Shown here piece by piece: positions 1 through 8,033 of a stretch of 18,796 nucleotides of DNA. This stretch comes from Anaerolineaceae bacterium UBA3924 (GTDB lineage: Bacteria > Chloroflexota > Anaerolineae > Anaerolineales > Anaerolineaceae). The stretch covers positions 74,346 through 93,141 of the forward strand of contig DGEO01000034.1 of the NCBI GenBank assembly GCA_002385985.1, written 5' to 3'. A model generated the notes under the pieces. That model had not been told where the DNA came from, did not search any database, and was given only the letters and a program-made list of their open reading frames with translations. Position numbers and translations under genes: made by a program. Each line of letters begins with the position of its first letter. Position 1 is the stretch's first letter.

Positions 1-987
1 GACCAGGCGGTAACCGGTGAGCACATTGGCGGTGGCGGTCACCGTCTGCCCGGCGGTGTATGGCCCATCGGGGCTGATCGACACCGAGCCGCCGGCGGGG
101 TTCGAGACGGACGCTGTGATCGTGGCCGGCAGCGCCGAGCCGCTGTCCTCATTGGGGATGGGCGAGCCGGTCTGGATGATGTAGTCGGCGTAGGCGGTCA
201 GCGCCGGCAGGTCGCCCGTGTTTCCAGCCACAATACCGATGTGGGTGACATCGAAGTTGCGGATGTAATCCGAACCCGATTTCATCCCGATCTGGATCCA
301 GTTGCTAGAATTCTGGGTCGGGTCCTCGACCGCGAACCAGAACCGGTAGTAGCGAACCGGATCACCGGTGCCGTCCGGTGCGGTTCCCGGCTCACTGCGG
401 ACGCGCAGCCAGAAAGGCCCGTCGCCCAGCTGCGGGTAATCCTGGGTGGTGTCGGTCATGCCGATCCCCGCCCAGTCCGGATCCAGGAAATAGTACAAAG
501 AGGCAAAAGGCTCATAGGGGGTGTTGTCGTTGGGCGTGTCCGACGTATCCACGGTGAAGCGGAGGTACCCCGGATAGGTGAGCCCGCCGGTGGTGTTATA
601 CCAGCCTTTCACCGCGATCCCCAGAATCCCGGCGTATTCCGTACCCGGGGTATTGAGGAACTTGACCGTCACATCGAAGGTATCGCTTTCATACGGCTGC
701 AGCGCCCGGGGGGCGCTGATATTGGATGCGGAAAAACCGCGGCGAGTCCCGGACGGGATGGTGAACCGCAGAGCCTTGTCCGTTCCAACCGTGACGCCGG
801 ACGTGACGGTCACGCCGGATCCCAGCTCACCCTCGATGATCCAGTTGCTGGGCAGGTTTGTGCTGAAATCAAACGGGACGATGGTCGAGCTCTGTGCGCT
901 GACCGGGGCAATGGGGACAGCCACAGCCAACAAGGCAAAGACCAGTATTAGTGTCAGAAGGTTGTAAAGCTTCTTCATGGACAACAT
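1..987 (-). CDS. Secreted surface protein with InlB-like repeat, 3' end outside window
   Basis: The frame is open for 329 codons from an ATG at 987 to the window edge, so the C terminus is missing. GGAGG at 996-1000 sits 8 nt before this ATG; a second in-frame ATG at 978 lacks such spacing. The N terminus is a classic signal peptide: MKK, a long hydrophobic run, then PVSA before QSS, the likely cleavage site. The middle (about residues 35-275) is rich in aromatic, Asp and Gly residues and looks like a beta-sandwich of the LamG/concanavalin type, but I cannot name a family. The last visible part, from about residue 296 (GGSVSISP, YTAGQTVT, ANVLTGY), matches the divergent InlB B-repeat/bacterial-repeat pattern also seen twice in the upstream gene at 1126-2769. 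It is last in the minus-strand glycan cluster. Role inferred: exported surface or adhesion protein. Confidence 0.8.
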   Translation of the reverse strand, partial: MLSMKKLYNLLTLILVFALLAVAVPIAPVSAQSSTIVPFDFSTNLPSNWIIEGELGSGVTVTSGVTVGTDKALRFTIPSGTRRGFSASNISAPRALQPYESDTFDVTVKFLNTPGTEYAGILGIAVKGWYNTTGGLTYPGYLRFTVDTSDTPNDNTPYEPFASLYYFLDPDWAGIGMTDTTQDYPQLGDGPFWLRVRSEPGTAPDGTGDPVRYYRFWFAVEDPTQNSSNWIQIGMKSGSDYIRNFDVTHIGIVAGNTGDLPALTAYADYIIQTGSPIPNEDSGSALPATITASVSNPAGGSVSISPDGPYTAGQTVTATANVLTGYRLV

Positions 988-1125
988 CGCAATTTCCTCC
1001 CTGAAATGTCCAACGAAAATCCTTCATCCGCTCAGGCTGCCGTGAACTGCTGCGGTGGGCGCACAAGGTTTACAGGAATGATGGTATGGCCTGGTTGATC
1101 ACCTCCTTCATCTGGTCTGGAACAC

Positions 1126-2769
1126 CTATTTTGAAAGCATGGGCAGGTACATTTGTGCCTGAACAGGCAGGAAAACCGCCCCGACCGTGGCAGGCATGAC
1201 CACCTGCAGTTCGGCGCTCGGCCCGCTCGCCCCGGCCAGGTCTTCGACCCAGTGGGAGAACAGGTACCCCGGATCGGGATTCGCCTGGAAGCGCACCAGC
1301 GTGCCGGATGGGTAGCAGGCCAGCGCCGGGTCCACCTGTATATGCCCGCCTTTCGGCTGCAGCACAATCAGGGTATGGCAGTCCTGCTGGACGGGTGTAA
1401 AGCTGGCCTGAACGGACCGGTTTGCGTTCATGGTCAGGTTCAGCACCAGGCCGGTGATGCTGCTGACCCCGTCATCCCCGCTCCACCCGGCGAACTGGTA
1501 GCCGGGATCGGGCACTGCCGTCACCGTGACCTGCGTTCCCGCCGGGTAGCAGCCCTCGCCGTTCGCCGCCGGGTTGACGGTGACATGACCTCCCGGGCCG
1601 GCGGTGGCGGTCAGCGTAAAGCAGTCCGGCCCGTTCAGCGGGCGCACCCGCACATCCCCGAAGCTGACGTCCAGCTCATGCGCCACCAGCAGCACCGATC
1701 CGCGTGTCCGCTGGTCATTCGTCTCCAGCACCGGGCCGAGATCCCAGCCCTCCGGCTCGGCCTCCCCGGCCGGCCACATCTTGATGGCGTAGTAGCTGTT
1801 GGCAGGATTGTTCGGATCGGTCTCGACGCGCAGCTTGAGATGGTAGCGCTCGCCCAGATCCACTTCGCGCAGCTGGCGCAGCGGGCCGATGGGCGGCACG
1901 TTCTGCCCGGTGCGCAGCATCAAGGAGCCGTCGTAGCGGAAGCTGTAATAGCCGTACACCCCCATGCGGTGCCAGCCGGACAGCGGCAGTTCATCGCCGG
2001 AGTTGAAGTGCCCCTGCCAGCCCAGGATCAGGCCGACCCCGCCCTGGTCCGGCTCCACCAGCTCGTGGACGATGAAGGAGGTCTCGACCTCGTAGTCGTC
2101 CCACTGCATGTCTCCCAGGGCGATCAGGCGGTCATAGCCAGGGACGGTGGTGCGCACGTTTCCGCCCGAGGTGATGCGCCAGTCCCCGTCCACCACCCGG
2201 GCCACGTTGTTGATCTGCCCCGCATCAGCCCAGTGGATGTCGTAGCGCAGGGGCCAGCCCGCGCCGCCCATTTCGCGGTAGTCGATGGTGACCGTCTCGC
2301 TCGCGGGCCAGGTCTGTCCGTCCACCCCGGCGCGCAGCTCGAGGATGTTCATCCCATTCCGCAGGATCTCGCCTGGCCTGGGCGTGTATCCGATCTGCGG
2401 GTGGTAGCTTCGGTCGAACAGCTCGATGTTAAAGTCCCCCTTTGATTCCAGGCGGTCGCTGGCGATGGTCGGGTTCTCACCGCCAACGCGCACGTCGAGC
2501 CATGCGCCCCCGTTCAGGCGCATCTGGAGGAGCACATCCTCCCCGCCCGGATGGCTGACGTTCCCCAGGATGTTGATGCGGTCCTGCGGCCAGCCCGGCT
2601 CGCCGAACGACTGGTGCAGGCCGTACCAGATCTCAATTTCAGGATCCTCCACGACCTGAGCGGACGGGGCCGCCAGGCCCAGAAGCACATGTGTGAACGG
2701 AAATACGAACAGGACACCAATCAGTAGCAGGAGCCGCAGATGTGATGTGCTAACGGTAAAGTGTTTCAT
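1126..2769 (-). CDS. Secreted protein with two InlB-like repeats and YLP-type C-terminal tail
   Basis: This 547-residue protein starts at an ATG preceded by GAGGGTGG about 9 nt upstream. Residues 10-37 form a signal peptide (hydrophobic LLLLIGVLFVFPF, then APSA). Residues 40-165 look like a beta-rich domain, and about 195-378 a concanavalin/LamG-like domain that ends in VSFGDVRVRPL. Two tandem bacterial-repeat (divergent InlB B-repeat) units follow at about 383-459 and 464-536. Each begins with a Cys, has a GGH(V/I)-x-V-(N/D)-P core, a CYP(A/S)GT turn and a DPGY-x-F-x-x-W segment. The two Cys in each unit could form a disulfide. The protein ends MYLPMLSK, like the short (Y/F)LP tails I recall on Chloroflexi exoproteins. 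It lies 38 nt after the APH-like gene, so it is probably co-transcribed. Function not established; a surface or carbohydrate-binding role is inferred. Confidence 0.85.
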   Translation of the reverse strand: MKHFTVSTSHLRLLLLIGVLFVFPFTHVLLGLAAPSAQVVEDPEIEIWYGLHQSFGEPGWPQDRINILGNVSHPGGEDVLLQMRLNGGAWLDVRVGGENPTIASDRLESKGDFNIELFDRSYHPQIGYTPRPGEILRNGMNILELRAGVDGQTWPASETVTIDYREMGGAGWPLRYDIHWADAGQINNVARVVDGDWRITSGGNVRTTVPGYDRLIALGDMQWDDYEVETSFIVHELVEPDQGGVGLILGWQGHFNSGDELPLSGWHRMGVYGYYSFRYDGSLMLRTGQNVPPIGPLRQLREVDLGERYHLKLRVETDPNNPANSYYAIKMWPAGEAEPEGWDLGPVLETNDQRTRGSVLLVAHELDVSFGDVRVRPLNGPDCFTLTATAGPGGHVTVNPAANGEGCYPAGTQVTVTAVPDPGYQFAGWSGDDGVSSITGLVLNLTMNANRSVQASFTPVQQDCHTLIVLQPKGGHIQVDPALACYPSGTLVRFQANPDPGYLFSHWVEDLAGASGPSAELQVVMPATVGAVFLPVQAQMYLPMLSK

Positions 2770-2807
2770 TGGTCAAATCCACCCTCGGTGTAAGGATTAG
2801 TGTCTCC

Positions 2808-3914
2808 TCAGGTGATCTGGCTCAACGTGATGAAGCTGTTTTGAACCTGTCGGAGGGAGCTTTCGAGAAAATGGGCCACGTTCATGCCGGTTTGAGGAGG
2901 TGACTCGACAATCTGGACCGCCATGAAGGCGGCGTCCAGCAGTCCCCTCTCCAGGCGATACCACTGGTAGCGGCGCCAGTGTTCTTCCCGGCTCAGCCGG
3001 GGCTGCAGGCGGGCGTAGGCGTCCAGGGCCTGATCGCAGGCGGCCTCGGACAGGTGCTTGGTGATGGAGGCCAGGTCGGCGTGCGGCTGACCCCAGCCAG
3101 CCCATTCCCAGTCCAGCAGCTTGACCTGATCCGTCTGGCGGATGTGGAAGAGCACATTGCGCAGGTTCAGATCGCCGTGGATGGGCTGGAGGCCGTCCAG
3201 CAGGTCAAATCCCGGATCGCGGTGCATCCGCTCAATTTTCGGCCAGGTGGCCAGAAAGCGGCGCACCGCGTCGCTTTCATGCACCCGCAGGTAGCGCTCG
3301 AAGGCGCCGGTGATATAGTCGCCGAAATCAGCGTAAAACGCGGAGTCGTAGCGGATGAACTCCGGCAGCGGCTGCCCCTGCCCCCATTCGGCCAGCGCGG
3401 CGTGAAATTCGGGCAGGCGCTGGACCATCACCTGCATCCCCGGCTCGCCGATCTTCAGAGCGTAGTCCTCGCTCAGGTCTTCCATCAGGTAGCGGTAGTG
3501 CGACCCCGGCTCCAGCTCCTCGGCGGAATAGACCTCGGGGAGGAAGCGGCACAGGCCGCCGCTGGCCTGCTTGAACACGCTGTACTCCGGCGGGCCGACC
3601 CGGGCCGGGAAGCCTTTCAGCGCCGGAATCTGGCTCGGCCCGTAGTACGAGTCCTTGTACACCAGCGTCCAGCATTCGTCTCCGCCCAGCCGCAGCTCCA
3701 CCTGGTAGGCCCCCAGCTGCTTCCAGCCGGAGAGGTGGCGGTAAGCGGTGGAGATCAGGCGCCTGCCGTGCCGCTCCTGAGCCAGGCGATCCAGGCCCTC
3801 GAAGGTCAGACCTTCGGGCAGGCCGGGAATCCACGGCTTGCGGGGCGGGCGGTTCAGCAGCCTGCGCCCGGAGCGAGCCAGAACCAGCAGCCGCGAGACA
3901 GCACGTCTAAGCAA
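2808..3914 (-). CDS. Aminoglycoside phosphotransferase (APH)-fold kinase in glycan cluster
   Basis: APH/choline-kinase family protein, 368 residues with the start chosen here. The catalytic loop HGDLNLRN is at residues 246-253 and the metal-binding segment LLDWEWAG at 266-273; a later Asp in PHADLAS is also typical. A TTG at 3914 overlaps the upstream methyltransferase stop by 8 nt (TTGCTTAG) and has GGAAG six nt before it, which suggests translational coupling. The frame is open to a TTG at 3995, and an ATG lies at 3968, but those starts would overlap the upstream gene by 60-90 nt and lack a well-placed ribosome site. The family transfers ATP phosphate to small hydroxyl substrates. Its place inside a polysaccharide operon makes a sugar, choline or glycan-precursor substrate more likely than an antibiotic; that is inference. 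The exact N terminus is uncertain. Confidence 0.85.
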   Translation of the reverse strand: MLRRAVSRLLVLARSGRRLLNRPPRKPWIPGLPEGLTFEGLDRLAQERHGRRLISTAYRHLSGWKQLGAYQVELRLGGDECWTLVYKDSYYGPSQIPALKGFPARVGPPEYSVFKQASGGLCRFLPEVYSAEELEPGSHYRYLMEDLSEDYALKIGEPGMQVMVQRLPEFHAALAEWGQGQPLPEFIRYDSAFYADFGDYITGAFERYLRVHESDAVRRFLATWPKIERMHRDPGFDLLDGLQPIHGDLNLRNVLFHIRQTDQVKLLDWEWAGWGQPHADLASITKHLSEAACDQALDAYARLQPRLSREEHWRRYQWYRLERGLLDAAFMAVQIVESPPQTGMNVAHFLESSLRQVQNSFITLSQIT

Positions 3915-5187
3915 TGCGCACTTCCGGAATGGGAATGATGAACTTTCCCCCTCGCCTGCGGTACTCATCCTGCTGCCGGAGGATCTCTTCGGCAAAGTTC
4001 CAGGCCAGCAGCAGCACGTAATCCGGCTGGTCGGCCAGCAGGCGCTCGGCGGGAACGATCGGGATGCGGTTGCCGCCCATGAACCGGCCGTGCTTGAACC
4101 GGTTCAGGTCGGCGATGTAGTCCAGGTGCTGGCGGCCGATGCGGAAGAAGGCCAGCAGCGTGGTCGCCTTGGCAGCCGCGCCATAGCCGACAATGGTCTT
4201 GCCCTGCGCCTTCAGGTCGTCCAGCAGGGCCATCAGCTCCTTGCGCAGCGCCTGAATCTGCCCGGCGAAGCGGGTGTAGTAGTCGAAGCGGGTCACGCCC
4301 TTTTCGGCTTCCTCCGCCAGCAGGCTGCGGACCGTCTCCTGCACATCCTCGCGCTTCTCCACGTACAGGCGCAGCGAGCCGCCGTGAATTGACAGGCGGC
4401 GGACGTTGTTCAAATACAGCCCGTGCCGCCGGAAGAGCTTATCCAGCGCGGTGACGGAGAAGTAGCACAGGTGCTGGTGGTAGATGGTGTCAAACTCGGA
4501 CTTCTCGATCAGGTCCACCAGATAGGGCACCTCGATCACCGCCATGCCGTCGTCCTTGAGCAGCACCGCGATCCCGGCGACGAAGCCGTTCAGGTCCGCC
4601 ACGTGCGCCAGCACGTTGTTGGCCAGCAGCACGTCGGCCTGTCTGCCTTCGCCGCGCAGCTGTTCGGCCAGCGCCAGCGAGAAAAAGGTGTTCAGCGTCG
4701 GGATGCCGGCCTCCTGCGCGGCCTTCGCCGGGCCGGCGGCCGGGTCGATGCCCAGCACAGGGATGCCCTTCTCGGCGAAGTTGCGCAGCAGGTAGCCGTC
4801 GTTGCTGGCCGGCTCGATCACCAGGCTCTCGGGGCCAAGGCGGCGCATTTCGATCAGCTCCAGCGCGTTCTGCCGGGAATGCTCCAGCAGCGTCTTGATC
4901 ACCGAGGAGAAGTAGGGGTAATCTTGCCCGAAGAGCACCTCCGGGTCGACGGTGGCGTCGATCTGCACCAGGCTGCAGTCCGGGCAGAACACCAGCGTGA
5001 GCGGCGCGAGCAGATCGGGCTGGTCCGCCTGGTCTGGTGCCACCAGCCGGTCGGCCAGCGGTGTCTTCCCGAAGTGCAGGATCTCCTGCAGGCGGGGTGA
5101 GCCGCAGGAGCGGCAGCTGGACTCAATGCGGTAAAAAGAGCTGCCGCCGGCCGCTGCCGTGTCGAGCTGAGTAGACGGATGTTCCAT
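3907..5187 (-). CDS. NDP-sugar C-methyltransferase (SAM-dependent, Methyltransf_13/14 type)
   Basis: The 426-residue protein has the three-part layout of sugar C-methyltransferases such as EvaC and TcaB9. An N-terminal zinc-binding domain has Cys pairs at 25/28 (CRSC) and 68/71 (CPDC). The SAM-binding Rossmann domain carries VIEPASNDGYLL at 123-134, and the C-terminal Methyltransf_14 domain has IVGYGAAAKATT at about 332-343. The active-site segment reads YHQHLCYFS at 236-244; the usual form I recall is YHEH, so a Glu appears replaced by Gln. The start is ATG 5187 with AGGAGG at 5198-5203; a longer frame to 5445 only shadows the upstream gene. The family methylates a carbon of an NDP-4-keto sugar, giving branched-chain sugars. 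Next to rfbF, the donor here is plausibly a CDP-sugar. Its stop overlaps the APH-like gene. Confidence 0.9.
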   Translation of the reverse strand: MEHPSTQLDTAAAGGSSFYRIESSCRSCGSPRLQEILHFGKTPLADRLVAPDQADQPDLLAPLTLVFCPDCSLVQIDATVDPEVLFGQDYPYFSSVIKTLLEHSRQNALELIEMRRLGPESLVIEPASNDGYLLRNFAEKGIPVLGIDPAAGPAKAAQEAGIPTLNTFFSLALAEQLRGEGRQADVLLANNVLAHVADLNGFVAGIAVLLKDDGMAVIEVPYLVDLIEKSEFDTIYHQHLCYFSVTALDKLFRRHGLYLNNVRRLSIHGGSLRLYVEKREDVQETVRSLLAEEAEKGVTRFDYYTRFAGQIQALRKELMALLDDLKAQGKTIVGYGAAAKATTLLAFFRIGRQHLDYIADLNRFKHGRFMGGNRIPIVPAERLLADQPDYVLLLAWNFAEEILRQQDEYRRRGGKFIIPIPEVRIA

Positions 5188-5210
5188 CGAGAGGTGTCCT
5201 CCTTCCATGC

Positions 5211-5251
5211 GGACGGCGCTGCGCCGTCCTATCCGCAGGCCGTGCCTGCGG
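5211..5251. repeat. Twin perfect hairpins between SDR and methyltransferase genes
   Basis: Two adjacent perfect inverted repeats fill the short gap between these two genes. The first pairs GGACGGCG (5211-5218) with CGCCGTCC (5222-5229) around a 3-nt loop. The second pairs CCGCAGGC (5233-5240) with GCCTGCGG (5244-5251), also around 3 nt. In the minus-strand transcript they start 20 nt after the SDR stop and end 7 nt before the AGGAGG of the methyltransferase. There is no U-tract, so they are not an ordinary terminator. They could stabilise or process the mRNA, attenuate translation, or be a REP-like paired palindrome. Confidence 0.7.
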
Positions 5252-5270
5252 CCGGGGGAGCGCCAGCCGG

Positions 5271-6311
5271 TCAGGCCTGGGGGACCTGTTCCTTCCAGCG
5301 CAGATCGGCGCCCAGCCTGCCGGCGGCCATCAGGTGCTTGATGTGGTCGATGCGCTTGTAGCGCGGGCCTTCGAAGTCCTCGACGCTGACGCCGTGCTGC
5401 AGGTAGGCCTCGTAAAGCTGGCGGGCGCCCCTGCGCGCGTCCCACTGCGGCTTGAATTCCGGAAGCACCCGCTGGATCTTGGAGCAGTCCACCCGGTAGT
5501 TGCGCTTGTCGGGGCCGGCGTCCGGGGCATACTCCACCCGAGAGCCGGGCACGGTCTCGACCACAATCTCGGCCAGCTCGCTCATGCGGTAATTGTCCTC
5601 GGTGCGTCCGACGTTGAAGGCCTGGTTGTGCACCTTTTCCCGCGGGGCCTCGAGCACTGCCAGGAAGGCGCGGGCGATGTCCTCAATGTGCACGATCGGC
5701 CGCCAGGGGGTTCCGTCGCTCTTCAGGTACACCCGGCCGGTGGCCAGCGCCCAGGCGGTCAGGTTGTTCAGCACCAGGTCGAAGCGCAGGAAGGGGGAAA
5801 CGCCGTAGGCGGTGGCGTTGCGCAGGAAGACCGGCGAGAAGTTGTCATCCGCCAGCGGAGCCACGTCCTGCTCGACCATCACCTTGGATTTGCCGTAGGG
5901 CGTCACCGGGTTGAAGGCCGATTCCTCGGTCAAGAAGTCGTCCCCGGCCGCCCCGTAGTTGGAGCAGGAGGAGGAGAAGATGAAGCGCTCAACGCCGGCC
6001 TCTTTGCACAGTTTCGCCAGGCGCACCGACGCCCGGTGGTTGATTTCGTAGGTCAGCTCCGGGTCCAGGTTACCCAGCGGGTCGTTCGAAAGCCCGGCCA
6101 GGTGCAGGACGGCGTCGAAGCCCTCCACGTCCTCGCGGGTCACGTCGCGTATATCCTTGCGCAGGGAAGGGACCGGTTCGCTCCAGGGGCCGAACTGGCA
6201 CGCCCCGAATAAATTGCTGTCCAGGCCGACCACATCATGCCCGGCCGCGGCCAGCATGGGGGTGAGCACGGTGCCGATGTACCCGTTGTGTCCGGTGACC
6301 AGTACGCGCAT
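5271..6311 (-). CDS. Extended SDR NAD(P)-dependent sugar epimerase/reductase
   Basis: A 346-residue extended short-chain dehydrogenase. The cofactor-binding GHNGYIG lies at residues 7-13 and LDSN at 30-33 ends the second strand. The catalytic region reads FSSSCSNYG at 112-120, followed by TPYGKSK with Tyr139 and Lys143 as the YxxxK pair. The start is ATG 6311, one nt after the rfbF stop, with GGGAGG six nt before it; upstream codons belong to the rfbF shadow. RfbG/RmlB-type 4,6-dehydratases usually carry an Asp-Glu or Asp-Lys pair in the catalytic segment, which here is CSNYG, so an epimerase or reductase role is more likely than dehydratase. Context (cytidylyltransferase before, C-methyltransferase after) suggests it acts on a CDP-hexose. 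The exact substrate cannot be read from sequence. Confidence 0.9.
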   Translation of the reverse strand: MRVLVTGHNGYIGTVLTPMLAAAGHDVVGLDSNLFGACQFGPWSEPVPSLRKDIRDVTREDVEGFDAVLHLAGLSNDPLGNLDPELTYEINHRASVRLAKLCKEAGVERFIFSSSCSNYGAAGDDFLTEESAFNPVTPYGKSKVMVEQDVAPLADDNFSPVFLRNATAYGVSPFLRFDLVLNNLTAWALATGRVYLKSDGTPWRPIVHIEDIARAFLAVLEAPREKVHNQAFNVGRTEDNYRMSELAEIVVETVPGSRVEYAPDAGPDKRNYRVDCSKIQRVLPEFKPQWDARRGARQLYEAYLQHGVSVEDFEGPRYKRIDHIKHLMAAGRLGADLRWKEQVPQA

Positions 6312-6312
6312 G

Positions 6313-7086
6313 TCAATCCTCCCAGATCTTCCAGGGGGCGTTCCCGCTCGCCCACAGGTTTTCAAGATAGTACTTCTCGCGCAGTGTATCCATGCACTGC
6401 CAGAAGCTGGTGTGTTTGTAGGCCATCAGCTGGCCGTCGCGGGCCAGCCGCTCCAGCGGTTCCCGCTCCCAGACGGTGTCGTCGCCGTCGATGTAATCAA
6501 AGACCTGCGGCTCGAGCACAAAGAAGGCCCCGTTGATCCAGCCCTCGCCGATCTGGGGTTTCTCGACAAACTCGACAATCTGGTCGCCGTCAAACTGCAT
6601 GTGCCCGTAGCGGGCCGGCGGGCGCACAGCGGTCAGCGTGGCCAGCTTGCCGTGCGAGCGGTGGAAGGCCAGCAGTTTGTGCAGGTCGATGTCGGCCACG
6701 CCGTCGCCCCAGGTAAGCATGAAGGTCTCACTGCCAATATAGGGAGCCAGGCGCTTGATGCGGCCGCCGGTCTGGGTTTTGGCGCCGGTGTCCACCAGCT
6801 CCACACACCAGTCTTCGGTCTCACCGTCGTGCACCTGCACCTGCCCAACGCGCATGTCGACGGTGATGTTGCGCGCCAGGTTGACGTAGTCCACCATGTA
6901 GCGCTTGATCACCTCACCCTTGTACCCCAGGGCGATGACGAAATCCTTAAAGCCCTGGTGGGAGTAGATTTTCATGATGTGCCAGAGGATCGGGCGGCCG
7001 CCGATCTCGACCATCGGCTTGGGCTTGATCTCGGTTTCCTCCGCCAGGCGCGATCCAAAACCGCCTGCCAAAATCGCCACTTTCAT
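6313..7086 (-). CDS. rfbF: Glucose-1-phosphate cytidylyltransferase
   Basis: Makes CDP-glucose from CTP and glucose-1-phosphate, the entry step to CDP-activated deoxysugars, in the cytoplasm. The 257-residue length is normal for the family. The N-terminal nucleotidyltransferase signature LAGGFGSRL at residues 6-14 is followed by the conserved Lys in KPKPMVEIGG; the metal-binding Asp is in LTWGDGVAD. VEFVEKPQIGEGWINGAFFV and the C-terminal FWQCMDTLREK are typical of RfbF. The start ATG at 7086 follows GGAGGTG by a few nt. It ends one nt before the SDR start, so the two are translationally linked. No RfbG-like CDP-glucose 4,6-dehydratase follows, unlike the usual rfbF-rfbG order. Assignment is firm from the family pattern; in vivo product inferred. 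Confidence 0.95.
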   Translation of the reverse strand: MKVAILAGGFGSRLAEETEIKPKPMVEIGGRPILWHIMKIYSHQGFKDFVIALGYKGEVIKRYMVDYVNLARNITVDMRVGQVQVHDGETEDWCVELVDTGAKTQTGGRIKRLAPYIGSETFMLTWGDGVADIDLHKLLAFHRSHGKLATLTAVRPPARYGHMQFDGDQIVEFVEKPQIGEGWINGAFFVLEPQVFDYIDGDDTVWEREPLERLARDGQLMAYKHTSFWQCMDTLREKYYLENLWASGNAPWKIWED

Positions 7087-7096
7087 GCTTCACCTC

Positions 7097-8029
7097 CTAA
7101 CCGTTTCTGGGAACCCCGGCGGTTGAACGCGCGGCGCTGCTCAGGAAGGGAAACCTGTAGACCAGCGCCGCTTTGACGTCCTCGGTCAGCTGCCGCCGCT
7201 TGAGGCCGTACCAGCGGAGCACAATCCCGGCGGCGCGCAGCCGGTCCCCGGGCGGCAGCGGGGCGCGGAAGGCAGCGCGCAGGTACTCGGCGCCCATGCG
7301 CCAGTAGGGAAAATACAGCTTGCCGGTCTTCTTCGGGTCGTACCAGGCCAGCCGGCGGTACATGTTGAACTTGCGCCCCGACGTGTCGGGATGGTCTCGC
7401 CGGAAGAACAGGTACTCGGGGACCTCGTACAGCCGGCCCAGCAGGCCCAGTTCGGCCAGCAGGGTGCGGTCCGAGCCGACAAACTTGCCGATTAACGGCG
7501 TGCGGGCCAGCGCCTCGCGGCGGATCACCCCGAACACCGCCACGCAGAAATGGTTGACCAGCACCAGGTCGCGGAAGCGGGTCAGCGGGGAGGGAGCGTT
7601 CAGGCGCATGGGGTAGTCGTAGGTGCCCACCGTCTGCCCGCCGGCGTCAATCTGCGCCACCCGGCTGTAGGCCAGGATGATCCCGGGATCACCGTCCAGC
7701 ACGGCCACGGTCTTTTCCAGGAAATCCGGGGCCAGCACGTCGTCGTGCGCCGCCCATTTGAAGTAGGGTGATTGCGCCAGACGGAACACGGCGTTGAAAT
7801 TCTCGGCCGCCCCGATGTTGACCGGCTGGCGCACATGGCGCACCCGGCTGTCGCGGCGGGCGTAGGCCTCGCAGATGCGCGGGGTGGCGTCGGTGGAGGC
7901 GTTGTCCGAGATGATCAGCTCGAAATCGGTGTAGGTCTGGCCCAGCAGCGAATCGAGCGCGGCGGGCAGATACTCCTCTCCGTTGTAAACCGGCAGACCG
8001 ATGGTCAGCCGGGGCTGGTGGTTCTCCAT
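7097..8029 (-). CDS. Family 2 glycosyltransferase
   Basis: A 310-residue GT-A fold glycosyltransferase. The N terminus has the family pattern IGLPVYNGEEYL at about residues 10-21, the nucleotide-binding SDNASTD at 41-47 and the metal-binding acidic motif AHDD at 94-97. It transfers an activated sugar to a growing glycan or lipid-linked acceptor on the inner face of the membrane. No convincing transmembrane segments are seen; the C-terminal third is rich in Arg and aromatics, fitting membrane association. GGAGG lies 8 nt before the ATG at 8029, and only 4 nt separate it from the preceding ABC ATPase stop. It is the only clear glycosyltransferase in the window, so others needed for a complete repeat unit must be elsewhere. 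Substrate unknown. Confidence 0.93.
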   Translation of the reverse strand: MENHQPRLTIGLPVYNGEEYLPAALDSLLGQTYTDFELIISDNASTDATPRICEAYARRDSRVRHVRQPVNIGAAENFNAVFRLAQSPYFKWAAHDDVLAPDFLEKTVAVLDGDPGIILAYSRVAQIDAGGQTVGTYDYPMRLNAPSPLTRFRDLVLVNHFCVAVFGVIRREALARTPLIGKFVGSDRTLLAELGLLGRLYEVPEYLFFRRDHPDTSGRKFNMYRRLAWYDPKKTGKLYFPYWRMGAEYLRAAFRAPLPPGDRLRAAGIVLRWYGLKRRQLTEDVKAALVYRFPFLSSAARSTAGVPRNG

Positions 8030-8033
8030 CGCC

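Noticed and set aside
1153..2445. 430-codon plus-strand open frame
   Set aside because: It lies antisense over the secreted-protein gene; composition is His/Arg/Val-rich as expected for an antisense shadow in GC-rich DNA, with no family pattern.
2979..3938. 319-codon plus-strand frame
   Set aside because: Antisense shadow of the APH-like gene, which has clear catalytic motifs.
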